A stretch of 64,000 nt of DNA from Bacteroidaceae bacterium (GCA_017547205.1 JAFYQH010000001.1:1-64000), one strand, 5' to 3'. Shown: positions 34,132 through 42,698, numbered from the stretch's first letter. Made by a program: numbers and translations. The notes: generated from the sequence alone by a model not told the origin.

Positions 34132-34299
34132 TTAGTTCCACAAATTACCCCACTCGCCGCGGTGACTGCCACCGAGCTGGCCGCCCTCGGCCGAGGTATC
34201 TACAGTCTTTTCGTTATCCAATTTCAATGAAGCTGCAAGCATTGTCTCTGCTGCAACGTTTACCTCCACCATGAGAGGTGATACATAATTCTTCTTCAT
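34132..34299 (-). CDS. Small Bacteroidales peptide, 55 residues
   Basis: Minus-strand frame from ATG (34299) to TAA (34132). The product begins MKKNYVSPLMVEVNVAAE, continues with TMLAASLKLDNEK, and ends in a glycine-rich stretch GGQLGGSHRGEWGNLW. Short proteins with MKKxYxxPxxxV starts, an S/A-S-L middle and Gly/Trp-rich ends are frequent in Bacteroidales and have no known function; some are suggested to be exported or peptide precursors. It has its own terminator. Reading frame and composition support coding. Confidence 0.65.
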   Translation of the reverse strand: MKKNYVSPLMVEVNVAAETMLAASLKLDNEKTVDTSAEGGQLGGSHRGEWGNLWN

Positions 34300-34391
34300 A
34301 TATCTGTTGTTTTTATTTTAAAGTCATCAATGTCCATAGAGTCATTAATCATTTTTCGGTTAACATAATCGGCAGAATCGGATTTTATCTT

Positions 34392-34399
34392 TATCTTCG
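34392..34399 (+). promoter_or_regulatory. Candidate -7 box (TATCTTCG) for TRIC channel gene
   Basis: TATCTTCGCA lies 22 bp before the ATG at 34421. The same TATCTTCGCA string recurs before the TSCPD gene (40472). No clear -33 box. Confidence 0.4.
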
Positions 34400-34420
34400 C
34401 ATCGGACAAACTAGAAAACA

Positions 34421-35071
34421 ATGGAATTAATCAGCACAATCCTGAATTGGTTCGGGAATATCACATTCCTGCAAATAATAGACTTTGTCGGGACATTCGC
34501 TTTTGCCATAAGCGGCATAAGGCTGGCATCGGCAAAGCAGTTCGACTGGTTCGGCGCATACGTAGTGGGTGCAGCCACAGCCATAGGCGGCGGCACATTG
34601 CGCGACGTAATGTTGGACGTTCCAGTGTTCTGGATGCATGACGGTTTTTACCTCTCATGCACTGGCCTTGCCCTTGTTTGGGTTATACTGTTCCGTCGCT
34701 ACCTTGTGCACATGCACAACACGTTCTTCATCTTCGATGCCATAGGGCTTGCACTATTCACTATTGTGGGAATACAGAAGACCATTGACTGTGGGCTACC
34801 GATATGGGTCGCCGTGGTAATGGGCACAATGACGGGTGCGGCCGGTGGCGTAATACGCGACGTGCTCATAAACGAGGAACCGCTCATATTCCGCAAGGAG
34901 ATATATGCGATGGCCTGTGTAGTGGGCGGTATAGTGTTCGGCCTGTGTGATTGGATTGGTTGTCCTGCCGAGCTGACGTTCCCCGCATGCGGCATAGCCG
35001 TATTCTTGACACGTGTGCTAGCGGTAAAAAACCACATATGTCTACCCACGCTGAAGGCCGAAGAGGATTAA
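34421..35071 (+). CDS. TRIC-type cation channel family protein (UPF0126/YicG-like)
   Basis: Inner-membrane protein of 216 residues with about seven hydrophobic segments. It shows the internal repeat of the bacterial TRIC family: GTFAFAISGIRLASAKQ...GGGTLRDVMLD in the first half and GLALFTIVGIQKTID...GGVIRDVLINEEP in the second. Family members form trimeric, potassium-permeable channels; the physiological role in bacteria is unclear. It stands alone between the small peptide gene and nadA. Confidence 0.9.
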   Translation: MELISTILNWFGNITFLQIIDFVGTFAFAISGIRLASAKQFDWFGAYVVGAATAIGGGTLRDVMLDVPVFWMHDGFYLSCTGLALVWVILFRRYLVHMHNTFFIFDAIGLALFTIVGIQKTIDCGLPIWVAVVMGTMTGAAGGVIRDVLINEEPLIFRKEIYAMACVVGGIVFGLCDWIGCPAELTFPACGIAVFLTRVLAVKNHICLPTLKAEED

Positions 35072-35221
35072 AAAGATTAAAGCTCGTACCTACGAGTGAA
35101 TGGGAGCGTGTTTATAGAACATATTTATTTGTTCCACAAAGTTCTGTTTTGCTCGTTTGTTATTATCTTTGAGATGAATCTCGAAAATAGACTGCACTCG
35201 CTGTGAAATATCAAAGCAAGC

Positions 35222-35254
35222 TTTGTATATCTCGCTCGTTTGTTATTATCTTTG
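35222..35254 (+). promoter_or_regulatory. Upstream nadA promoter copy
   Basis: TTTG (35222-35225), 21-bp spacer, TATCTTTG (35247-35254): full match to the Bacteroidetes housekeeping promoter. It lies at the junction of repeat units 1 and 2. Confidence 0.65.
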
Positions 35255-35304
35255 AGATGAATCTCGAAAATAGACTGCACTCGCTGTGAAATATCAAAGC
35301 AAGC

Positions 35305-35337
35305 TTTGTATATCTCGCTCGTTTGTTATTATCTTTG
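35305..35337 (+). promoter_or_regulatory. Proximal nadA promoter
   Basis: TTTG (35305-35308), 21-bp spacer, TATCTTTG (35330-35337), identical to the copy 83 bp upstream. Transcription would start near 35344, leaving a leader of about 40 nt before the nadA ATG. Confidence 0.7.
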
Positions 35338-35382
35338 CAATGCAGGTGATTACTTGTATGTTATAAAGAAAATATTGGATAT

Positions 35383-36363
35383 ATGATAAAGCATGAATGG
35401 ATTGAAAAAGGGTACATCGACGAAGCTGTTCCCGCAGGTGTAGACCTAAAGGCAGAGATACGCCGCCTATGCAAAGAAAAGAATGCAGTAGTGCTTGCCC
35501 ACTACTACACCGACGGCAGCATACAGGATGTGGCCGATTTCGTGGGCGACAGCCTCGCACTGGCGCAGATAGCCGAAAAGACTACAGCCGAGATTCTGGT
35601 GATGTGCGGCGTACACTTCATGGCAGAGACAAACAAGATTCTGTCACCCGAAAAGAAGGTGCTTATACCCGACCTCAACGCAGGCTGTTCACTTGCCGAG
35701 AGCTGCCCGGCCAACGAACTTGCCAAGTTCAAGCAGGAGCACCCCGGCTACAAGGTAATTGCGTATGTCAACACATCGGCTGCCGTAAAGGCTCTCACCG
35801 ATATAGTAGTGACATCGACCAACGCACGCGCTGTTGTGGAGAGCTTTCCCAAGGATGAAAAGATAATATTCGCCCCTGACAAGAACCTGGGCGGATACCT
35901 GAACGCGGTAACAAACCGCAGCATGCTGCTTTGGAACGGTGGCTGCCACGTACACGAGCAGTTCTCGATAGAAAAAATCGTGGAGCTCAAGAGCACGCAC
36001 CCGGGAGCGAAGGTTCTTGCGCACCCCGAATGCAAGAGCGGTGTCCTTGCACTTGCCGACTTCATAGGTTCCACCGCTGCCATACTCGCATTCGCCGAGA
36101 AGAGCGAAGCCACAGAATTCATTGTCGCCACCGAGAGCGGCATACTGCACGAAATGATGAAGCGCTGCCCGGAAAAGAGATTCATCCCTGTACCGCCCAC
36201 AACTGGCCCGTGCGCATGCAACGAGTGCGGATACATGAGGCTGAACACACTGGAGAAGTTGTACAACACCCTCAAGCATGAGTGGCCCACCGTTGAGCTC
36301 GACGAGGAGCTGCGCAAAGCCGCAAAGGCACCAATCGCGAGAATGCTTGAACTTTCAAAGTAA
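35383..36363 (+). CDS. nadA: Quinolinate synthase (4Fe-4S)
   Basis: Condenses iminoaspartate with dihydroxyacetone phosphate to quinolinate in NAD synthesis. The 326-residue protein has the NadA marks: VVLAHYYTDGSIQDVADFVGDSL, given here as AHYYTDGSIQ and FVGDSLALA; MCGVHFMAET; NAGCSLAESC; HPECKSGV; and GPCACNECGYM. The three cluster cysteines lie in CGVHF, HPEC and the CACNEC region. Neither nadB nor nadC is beside it, which is unusual, as these genes are often together. Two tandem promoters lie upstream. Confidence 0.95.
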   Translation: MIKHEWIEKGYIDEAVPAGVDLKAEIRRLCKEKNAVVLAHYYTDGSIQDVADFVGDSLALAQIAEKTTAEILVMCGVHFMAETNKILSPEKKVLIPDLNAGCSLAESCPANELAKFKQEHPGYKVIAYVNTSAAVKALTDIVVTSTNARAVVESFPKDEKIIFAPDKNLGGYLNAVTNRSMLLWNGGCHVHEQFSIEKIVELKSTHPGAKVLAHPECKSGVLALADFIGSTAAILAFAEKSEATEFIVATESGILHEMMKRCPEKRFIPVPPTTGPCACNECGYMRLNTLEKLYNTLKHEWPTVELDEELRKAAKAPIARMLELSK

Positions 36364-36383
36364 GATTATGATATAATCCATGA

Positions 36384-36417
36384 ATGCAGGGCTGCACCGG
36401 TAGATGCAGCCCTGCAT
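36384..36417 (+). terminator. Terminator after nadA
   Basis: ATGCAGGGCTGCA and TGCAGCCCTGCAT are perfect 13-bp arms around an 8-nt loop, 20 bp after the stop codon. Only a short AT-rich run follows. Confidence 0.8.
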
Positions 36418-36491
36418 ATAGTTAAAATCCAGTCCCATGTTTGCAGCAAAGCAAACCATTACAGTTATCTTTTAATCATTTCCAAGTATTT

Positions 36492-36524
36492 TTTCACATA
36501 CATTCGATAAATTGAATATATTTG
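36492..36524 (+). promoter_or_regulatory. Candidate promoter of large GH20 gene
   Basis: TTTC at 36492-36495, 21-bp spacer, TATATTTG at 36517-36524. One mismatch in the -33 box, full -7 box, 37 bp before the ATG. Confidence 0.5.
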
Positions 36525-36561
36525 TATATTGTAATTAAGTTTAAACTTAAACTTTAACCAT

Positions 36562-39500
36562 ATGAAGAATTTTACGCTTTTGCTTCTGATGGCTCTACTA
36601 TGCCTCCCCATGGCAACAAGAGCCGACAGTGAGATTAACCTGACACCAGTCCCCATGAAAATGACAAAGGGCACTGGAACACTCGTGTTACCACAAAACT
36701 TTGCCATTGCAACAGGCGAACTGCCCGACAGCCTGTCAAACGAAGCCGTAAAGTTTGCAAATCACTTTGCATACGTTACAGGTTACAACGTTGACGTGAA
36801 GGGGCAAGATGCCGTTGCGCTCATCACCATGTCGCTCTACAAGGGTAGCGAGAACCTTGGCCCCGAGGGTTATACACTTGACGTGACCACCAATGGAATT
36901 ACCATCAATGCAACATGCTCAAATGGTTTCTACTACGCATTCCAGAGTATAAAGAAGATGCTCCCTGCAAATGTCATGGCCGGTGTAAAGGACGAGACTG
37001 TGACCGAATATGCCCTCCCGGTAGTGAGCATCGTCGATGCGCCACGCTTTGAATATCGTGGTTTCATGCTCGACGTCAGCCGTCACTTCTTCGATATGGA
37101 TGAAATAAAGCGCATTATTGATGTGATGTCATACTACAAGCTTAACCGTTTCCATTGGCACCTCACCGACGACCAGGGCTGGCGTTTCGAGGTGAAGAAA
37201 TACCCACGCCTGACAACCGTCGGTGCAACACGAAGCAACAACTGGATTACCGACCGCGTATATGGCGGCTACTATACAGGCGAGCCTTACGGCCCATACT
37301 TCTACACCCAGGACCAGTGCCGAGAGATTGTGGCATACGCTGCCGAGCGTCACATTGAAGTGGTGCCCGAGATTGAGTTCCCCGGTCACTCATGCGCCGT
37401 AAACGCAGCATACCCCGAACTCAGCTGTACCCCGAACGGCAACCACAGCGTACAGACAAGCGGTGGCATCTTCAGCGACGTGCTCAACGTTGCAAGCCCA
37501 TTGGTATTGCAGTTCGCAAAGGACGTTCTTGACGAGGTAATAGAGGTATTCCCCTATAGTCAGATACACATCGGTGGTGATGAAACACCGACAAACGCTT
37601 GGCAGAGCAATGCAGAGTGCCAAGCGATGATGCAGAAGATGGGCTTTACCAACTACCGCCAGTTGCAGTCGCACTTTGTGCGTCAGATATCGGACCACGT
37701 AACCTCCAAAGAGGGCGACAAAAAACGCACCGTAATTATGTGGAATGAGAGCCTCACCGCCGGCGGTACCGACGAAGAGCTCATCAAGGGTACAGGAGGT
37801 ACAATGATGTGCTGGGAGATTGGCAATGCACAGCCATGCGCGCTTAAGGCAGCACAGTATGGCATGAAGTCCATCATAACCACTCAGGTACCATACTATA
37901 TTAACCGCAAACAGAGCACTGATGCCAACGAGCCGCCTGTAGCTGGTTACGGAACAGACAACGTGAAGGCTGTTTATGACTACAAGCCCATTCCTGCAAG
38001 CGTACCATCGAACCTGCATAAATACTATGTGGGCGTACAGGGCACATTCTGGACCGAACATGTACAGCACAACGACCTACTCGAGTATCTTGCCCTTCCA
38101 CGTCTCACCGCAATTGCCGAGACAGGCTGGACACCCGAGACAAAGAAGGATTTCAGTGACTTCCAGCAGCGTATAACTAAGGACACACTGCTGCTCAACT
38201 ACAACAACTACGACTATGGTCGTCACTATATTCTCGACAACAAGACCAATGACGACAAAGTAATGCCAACCCCATCTACCGACGAAGAGAAGACATGGTA
38301 CCGCATTGTAACCAACGCCACCGACAACGCACGTGCCGGACGCTGCATACAGTTGCTGCGCGAGGGACTGAACGTTGCGGACAAGACCGGCACTGCACCT
38401 GCAGGCCGCCTGTGGAATAGCGAAATCATCGAGGACGAGACCAACGCAGGATACGACTACCAACTATGGGCATTCATGCAGGACCCCGCCAATCCCGAGC
38501 GCTGGGCTATCGTGAACAAGGCGAAGCCAAACGGCTCGGTAAAGGGCACACCTACAGCCGAGAACAACACCGGCCGCTGGGACTATGACGAGAACAACCG
38601 TCACTACGATTTCATCCTCGGCGACAAGGTTCACGAACAGAAAGGCAACAACTATAACTACAGCATACGCAGCCAGAAGGTATCGAACACATCAATGTGC
38701 CTGAACTATGCAGGAAGCGGGCAGAACAACTCCATTAACCTGTGGAGCGACCCGAGCGACGGCAACGGTGGTGTATGGGAGTTCCGCCCGCTGGTTGCAC
38801 AGGGCAGCGACATTGTAGTAGAATATCCCGTGGAGGGCACATTCTACCGTATTGTGAACAACACCGAGCGTTTCAAGGGTTGGAGCATGTACGACAACGG
38901 CAACAACACCGTAACTGCAGCACAGCAACAGTACGGAGCCGACGTATGGGAGGTCGTGGATGCAGCCGAGACTGCGACAGGGCAGACAATGAAACTGCGC
39001 AACGTGGTTACAGGACGCTACATAAGCAGCACAACAGCCCCCGTTGCGTTGGGCGAAGAGGGCGTGACACTCACCAATGTGTACAATGCCAAGAGCGGCG
39101 ACTACAGCATAAAGGCCGGTGACGGTGCACTGCACCCACTGTCGGAGCGCGTGGCAAGCAACCCCAACACCATTGCAATAGGCAGTGCCTATCCTTTGGG
39201 AACAGGCTGGGTATACGAGAAGTCCTACATTGTAACATACGAGTGCTACGACGACCACAACGGTTGGATACAGACCGTACATTTTAGCGTACCTACCGAC
39301 AAGCCGTTCACGGCAACTGCACCGGAGATTGCAAACTACAGCGTGGTATCATACGAAGAAACAGGCACTGCCGATGCACCTGTATTCGACAACATGGACA
39401 GCAACAAGACTGTAAGACCCATCTACAAGCGAACAGCATACAACATTATCTACATGTGCTACACCATGGACGGCAATCTTATAACATCAATCGAAGTTCC

Positions 39501-40410
39501 ATGCGCCATAGGCGAAAGTCACACTGTATGCAACCCGGATCTTGAATTCTATACATACGTTGAGAACACATGGAGAGGCGATGATGTCATAACCCCCGAG
39601 GAGGATATATACATAGATGTATACTATGACTGCGAAGGCATAATGGGTGCGGCAAGCATCGGGGAGGCCGTAAATGAACTTATAGACGGAGCATCATACC
39701 TTATATACAATGCAAAGAATGAAACTGCACGCAGTGGATTCCTTAGTGCAAGCAAAGTTGGAGCTGGTATCACTACCACAAACGGCATCAGAGAGGCCAA
39801 CCCGGCATTCATTTGGAACCTAGAGGGTGACGGAGAGACCTTTACCGTAAAGAACAATTACGGCATCTACATTCCGCAGCTACTCCGTGGCTCGCTTGTA
39901 ACCGGCAGCAACACGCCAGAGAAGTTCACATTCACATACAACTGGGACAATGAGACATGGAGCATCAAGGGAACAAGCAACAACTACTACTGGAACGGCA
40001 ATGCAAACAACACTTTCACAGGCTGGGACGACGGACACCCATTCATCATCTACACCTACATGCCGCATCCCTACTTTACCGTATCGTACCGGTGCGTAAA
40101 CATACAGAACGAAGAACTTGCAAGCGGAACACGCTATGTAAAGGGCGGCGACCAGTTCACCATGCTGACACCGATATTCGATGGATATACATCGGTTGAA
40201 TGTGATGTCACATACGAAGAACTCGCACGCGTGGCAAAGAACATGGAGATTACATACACATACCTGAAACCAGGCGAAACGACTGGAATAAGAGAGGTAA
40301 CAGGTGAGGATGTAAATGTAAAAGGTATCTACGACCTGCAGGGCCGCAAGGTAGAACAGCCCACAAAGGGAATCTATATCATAGATGGCAAAAAGGTTTT
40401 GGTCAAGTAA
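36562..40410 (+). CDS. Large multidomain beta-N-acetylhexosaminidase, GH20
   Basis: Exported protein of 1282 residues; signal peptide ends ATRAD. GH20b domain about 25-155, then the GH20 barrel about 160-525: FEYRGFMLDVSRHFFD, FHWHLTDDQGWRF and the catalytic HIGGDETPTNAW near residue 338. After it come trefoil-like modules (TWYRIVTNATD, TFYRIVNNTERF), then three MucBP-like repeats (YIVTYECYDDHNG, YNIIYMCYTMDGN, FTVSYRCVNIQNE), with another trefoil-like segment among them, and a C-terminal tail with YDLQGRKV and GKKVLVK. It removes terminal GlcNAc/GalNAc at the cell surface and probably binds mucin through its tail modules. More than twice the size of the GH20 at 14.2 kb. Confidence 0.94.
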   Translation: MKNFTLLLLMALLCLPMATRADSEINLTPVPMKMTKGTGTLVLPQNFAIATGELPDSLSNEAVKFANHFAYVTGYNVDVKGQDAVALITMSLYKGSENLGPEGYTLDVTTNGITINATCSNGFYYAFQSIKKMLPANVMAGVKDETVTEYALPVVSIVDAPRFEYRGFMLDVSRHFFDMDEIKRIIDVMSYYKLNRFHWHLTDDQGWRFEVKKYPRLTTVGATRSNNWITDRVYGGYYTGEPYGPYFYTQDQCREIVAYAAERHIEVVPEIEFPGHSCAVNAAYPELSCTPNGNHSVQTSGGIFSDVLNVASPLVLQFAKDVLDEVIEVFPYSQIHIGGDETPTNAWQSNAECQAMMQKMGFTNYRQLQSHFVRQISDHVTSKEGDKKRTVIMWNESLTAGGTDEELIKGTGGTMMCWEIGNAQPCALKAAQYGMKSIITTQVPYYINRKQSTDANEPPVAGYGTDNVKAVYDYKPIPASVPSNLHKYYVGVQGTFWTEHVQHNDLLEYLALPRLTAIAETGWTPETKKDFSDFQQRITKDTLLLNYNNYDYGRHYILDNKTNDDKVMPTPSTDEEKTWYRIVTNATDNARAGRCIQLLREGLNVADKTGTAPAGRLWNSEIIEDETNAGYDYQLWAFMQDPANPERWAIVNKAKPNGSVKGTPTAENNTGRWDYDENNRHYDFILGDKVHEQKGNNYNYSIRSQKVSNTSMCLNYAGSGQNNSINLWSDPSDGNGGVWEFRPLVAQGSDIVVEYPVEGTFYRIVNNTERFKGWSMYDNGNNTVTAAQQQYGADVWEVVDAAETATGQTMKLRNVVTGRYISSTTAPVALGEEGVTLTNVYNAKSGDYSIKAGDGALHPLSERVASNPNTIAIGSAYPLGTGWVYEKSYIVTYECYDDHNGWIQTVHFSVPTDKPFTATAPEIANYSVVSYEETGTADAPVFDNMDSNKTVRPIYKRTAYNIIYMCYTMDGNLITSIEVPCAIGESHTVCNPDLEFYTYVENTWRGDDVITPEEDIYIDVYYDCEGIMGAASIGEAVNELIDGASYLIYNAKNETARSGFLSASKVGAGITTTNGIREANPAFIWNLEGDGETFTVKNNYGIYIPQLLRGSLVTGSNTPEKFTFTYNWDNETWSIKGTSNNYYWNGNANNTFTGWDDGHPFIIYTYMPHPYFTVSYRCVNIQNEELASGTRYVKGGDQFTMLTPIFDGYTSVECDVTYEELARVAKNMEITYTYLKPGETTGIREVTGEDVNVKGIYDLQGRKVEQPTKGIYIIDGKKVLVK

Positions 40411-40433
40411 GTGACCAAAAGCTTGACTGTACG

Positions 40434-40466
40434 AGCATCGCACCGCATTTGGTGCGCTGCTTTTTT
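40434..40466 (+). terminator. Terminator after large GH20 gene
   Basis: AGCATCGCACC pairs with GGTGCGCTGCT (one mismatch) around GCATTT, followed by TTTTT. The next promoter overlaps it. Confidence 0.85.
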
Positions 40467-40479
40467 ATTCTTATCTTCG
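40448..40479 (+). promoter_or_regulatory. Promoter of TSCPD gene overlapping the terminator
   Basis: TTTG (40448-40451, within the terminator loop and arm), 20-bp spacer, TATCTTCG (40472-40479). It lies 27 bp before the ATG at 40506. Confidence 0.6.
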
Positions 40480-40505
40480 CACATAAGAAACAAAACAAAA
40501 AAAGA

Positions 40506-40760
40506 ATGAAGACAATAACATACCAGACACGCGGCACATGCTCGCGCTTCATAGAAGTGACAGGCGATAACGGCACAATAGTGAATGTACAGTTCTACGG
40601 CGGTTGCGACGGCAACCTGCAGGGTATTGCACGGCTCGTAAAGGGAATGAAGTACGAGGATGTCATTGCCCGCCTCAAGGGCATAAGCTGCAATGGCAAG
40701 CCAACATCGTGCCCCGACCAACTGTGCCACGCAATAGAACAGCTGATGAGTGAGGAATAA
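40506..40760 (+). CDS. TSCPD domain protein (TIGR03905 type)
   Basis: Small cytoplasmic protein of 84 residues; start taken at the ATG at 40506 because the frame upstream lies in promoter and terminator DNA. It has the TSCPD pattern: an N-terminal TRGTCSRFIE, a glycine-rich GGCDGNLQGI, and a C-terminal CNGKPTSCPDQL. The four conserved cysteines suggest metal or cluster binding. Related domains occur at the C-terminus of some class II ribonucleotide reductases; stand-alone members have no proven function. Confidence 0.88.
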   Translation: MKTITYQTRGTCSRFIEVTGDNGTIVNVQFYGGCDGNLQGIARLVKGMKYEDVIARLKGISCNGKPTSCPDQLCHAIEQLMSEE

Positions 40761-40774
40761 ACCGGTATAAGAAC

Positions 40775-40819
40775 TAGGATAGCTATGATAACTATGATAA
40801 CTAAGATAACTACGTAGTC
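40775..40819 (+). repeat. 9-bp tandem repeat
   Basis: Five units: CTAGGATAG, CTATGATAA, CTATGATAA, CTAAGATAA, CTACGTAGT. They lie just upstream of the FKBP gene in the 97-bp gap after the TSCPD gene. Confidence 0.8.
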
Positions 40820-40857
40820 ACCATAGAAACCCTAGTAACCTTTTTTAAAAGAGAACC

Positions 40858-41268
40858 ATGGCAAAGGTAAAAAACCCCGAATACAAGCAAAAGAACGAGG
40901 CCTTCATGCAGGCTCTGCGCGACGGCGAGGAGGAATTGTTTGAAATTTCACAAGGTGTACTTGTAAAGATACTAAAGAGCGGAGACGGTGACCGCAGTCC
41001 CCGACAGGGGAACGTAGTGACTGTCAACTACAAAGGCAGCCTCATCAACGGCAAGGTGTTCGACAGCAGCTACGAACGCGGCTACCCCGAGGCGTTCCGC
41101 CTGAGCGACCTCATTGTAGGCTGGCAGATAGCCCTGACGCAGATGCGCATAGGCGACCATTGGATTGTGTACATACCCCACGAGGTGGGTTACGGCAGCC
41201 GTGCAAACGGGAATATTCCGGCATACTCCACGTTGATATTCGAGATGGAACTCGTTGCCATAATGTAA
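40858..41268 (+). CDS. FKBP-type peptidyl-prolyl cis-trans isomerase
   Basis: Protein folding helper of 136 residues. The FKBP fold is clear: VTVNYKGSLINGKVFDSSYERG (here VNYKGSLINGKVFDSS), then LIVGWQIALTQMRIGDHWIVYIP and GYGSRANGNIPAYSTLIFEMEL. No signal peptide is visible; the N-terminal 45 residues are charged and helical, as in FkpA/FklB-like proteins. It is therefore most likely cytoplasmic. Followed by the MATE gene at 45 bp, possibly co-transcribed. Confidence 0.92.
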   Translation: MAKVKNPEYKQKNEAFMQALRDGEEELFEISQGVLVKILKSGDGDRSPRQGNVVTVNYKGSLINGKVFDSSYERGYPEAFRLSDLIVGWQIALTQMRIGDHWIVYIPHEVGYGSRANGNIPAYSTLIFEMELVAIM

Positions 41269-41313
41269 TTGAGTTGAAACTCACAAGGGAGATCCGGAAA
41301 TAACGCCTGCACA

Positions 41314-42636
41314 ATGAAACCCTACACTGCCCACTACAAGGAACTTCTTAAACTTGGCCTGCCCATAATAATAGGGCAGACCGGCATCATACTTGTCTCC
41401 TTCGCCGACACACTGATGGTTGGCCGGCACAGCACAGCCGACCTGGGTGCAGCCAGTTTCGTGAACAACATGTTCAACCTTGCCATAATCTTCGCCACCG
41501 GGTTCTCATATGGTCTCACGCCCATTGTAGGACGCCTGTTCGGCAGCGGCAGACACAAGGAGATTGGCGGCATGCTCAAGAACGCCATCCTTGCCAACAG
41601 TGCCATAGCACTGCTGCTCATGGCAGTAATGGGCATTCTCTACTGCAACATCCACAACCTGGGGCAACCGGTCGAGCTGCTCGGGCTCATGCGCCCCTAC
41701 TACACCACCCTGCTTATTTCAATGCCTTTCGTAATGCTGTTCAACGCATTCAAGCAGTTTGCCGACGGCATAACGGACACGGCAACCCCCATGTGGATTA
41801 TGCTGGGCGGCAATGCGCTCAACATTGCCGGCAACTACATACTAATATTCGGCAAGTGCGGCATGCCCGAACTGGGGCTGCTGGGCGCAGGCATAGCAAC
41901 CCTGCTGTCACGCATGGCCATGCTTGCCGCCATGATGGCCGTATTCTTCGGACGGGAACGCTACCGGCTGTATGCCGAGGGGTTCAACCGCAGCCGCATT
42001 AAGAAAAGGAGCCTTGCCGAACTTAACAGGATGGGACTGCCGGTTGCCATGCAGATGGGTATGGAGACAGCTTCGTTCAGCCTTGCCACGATAATGGTAG
42101 GATGGCTTGGCACGGCAGCACTTGCAGCACACCAGATAATGTGTACCGTGGGACAGCTCGGGTTCATGATATACTACGGGCTTGCAGCGGCAGTGGCCGT
42201 TAAGACAAGCAACTACAGCGGGACAGGCGAGAGGGACGACATACGCAGGTCGGCCAATGCCGGGTTCCACATAATACTCGTCATGGCACTCACGACATCG
42301 GTGCTCATGTTCATTGCCCGCGACCATATAGGCCCGCTGTTCACCGACAGCAAAGAGGTCACGGCACTCGTGGCAAGCCTCGTCATGCCGTTCATAATAT
42401 ACCAGTTCGGCGACGGCCTGCAGTGCAACTTCTCCAACGCCCTGCGAGGGATAGCCGATGTGAAGCCTGTAATGCTCTATGCCTTCATCGCCTATTTCGT
42501 GATATCGCTGCCGGCAGGCTACCTGTTCGGGTTCGTGATGGACTGGGGACTGACCGGCGTATGGATGTCGTTCCCGTTCGGGCTCACCAGTGCCGGAGTG
42601 ATGTTCTACCTGCGGTTCAGATCGCGTGTAAGGTGA
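41314..42636 (+). CDS. MATE family efflux transporter
   Basis: Inner-membrane antiporter of 440 residues with about 12 membrane helices in two related halves, typical of multidrug and toxin extrusion proteins. Family marks are LGLPIIIGQTGIILVSFADTLMVG at the N-terminus (given as GLPIIIGQTG and FADTLMVGR) and GLPVAMQMGMETASFSLATIMVG in the second half (GLPVAMQMGMETA). Substrate unknown; proton or sodium coupling cannot be told from sequence alone. Same direction as FKBP upstream and prmA downstream. Confidence 0.92.
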   Translation: MKPYTAHYKELLKLGLPIIIGQTGIILVSFADTLMVGRHSTADLGAASFVNNMFNLAIIFATGFSYGLTPIVGRLFGSGRHKEIGGMLKNAILANSAIALLLMAVMGILYCNIHNLGQPVELLGLMRPYYTTLLISMPFVMLFNAFKQFADGITDTATPMWIMLGGNALNIAGNYILIFGKCGMPELGLLGAGIATLLSRMAMLAAMMAVFFGRERYRLYAEGFNRSRIKKRSLAELNRMGLPVAMQMGMETASFSLATIMVGWLGTAALAAHQIMCTVGQLGFMIYYGLAAAVAVKTSNYSGTGERDDIRRSANAGFHIILVMALTTSVLMFIARDHIGPLFTDSKEVTALVASLVMPFIIYQFGDGLQCNFSNALRGIADVKPVMLYAFIAYFVISLPAGYLFGFVMDWGLTGVWMSFPFGLTSAGVMFYLRFRSRVR

Positions 42637-42648
42637 GGAACAAACATA

Positions 42649-42679
42649 TTGCCCTGTTCAACAAAAATCATTAACTTCG
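42649..42679 (+). promoter_or_regulatory. Candidate promoter of prmA
   Basis: TTGC at 42649-42652, 19-bp spacer, TAACTTCG at 42672-42679, 20 bp before the ATG. Each box has one mismatch. Confidence 0.45.
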
Positions 42680-42698
42680 CAAAACAAAAAAACATACC

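Larger units (their letters stand above)
35151..35337 (+). repeat. 83-bp tandem repeat, 2.25 copies, carrying promoters
   Basis: Units start at 35151, 35234 and 35317. The first two are full 83-bp copies; the third keeps the first 21 bases (GCTCGTTTGTTATTATCTTTG). Each unit also holds an imperfect palindrome (ATATCAAAGC...GCTTTGTATAT). Related units in reverse orientation occur near 46574 and 50822-51079. Confidence 0.95.

Noticed and set aside
35151..35337. CRISPR array
   Set aside because: The units are true tandem copies without unique spacers, and no cas genes are near.
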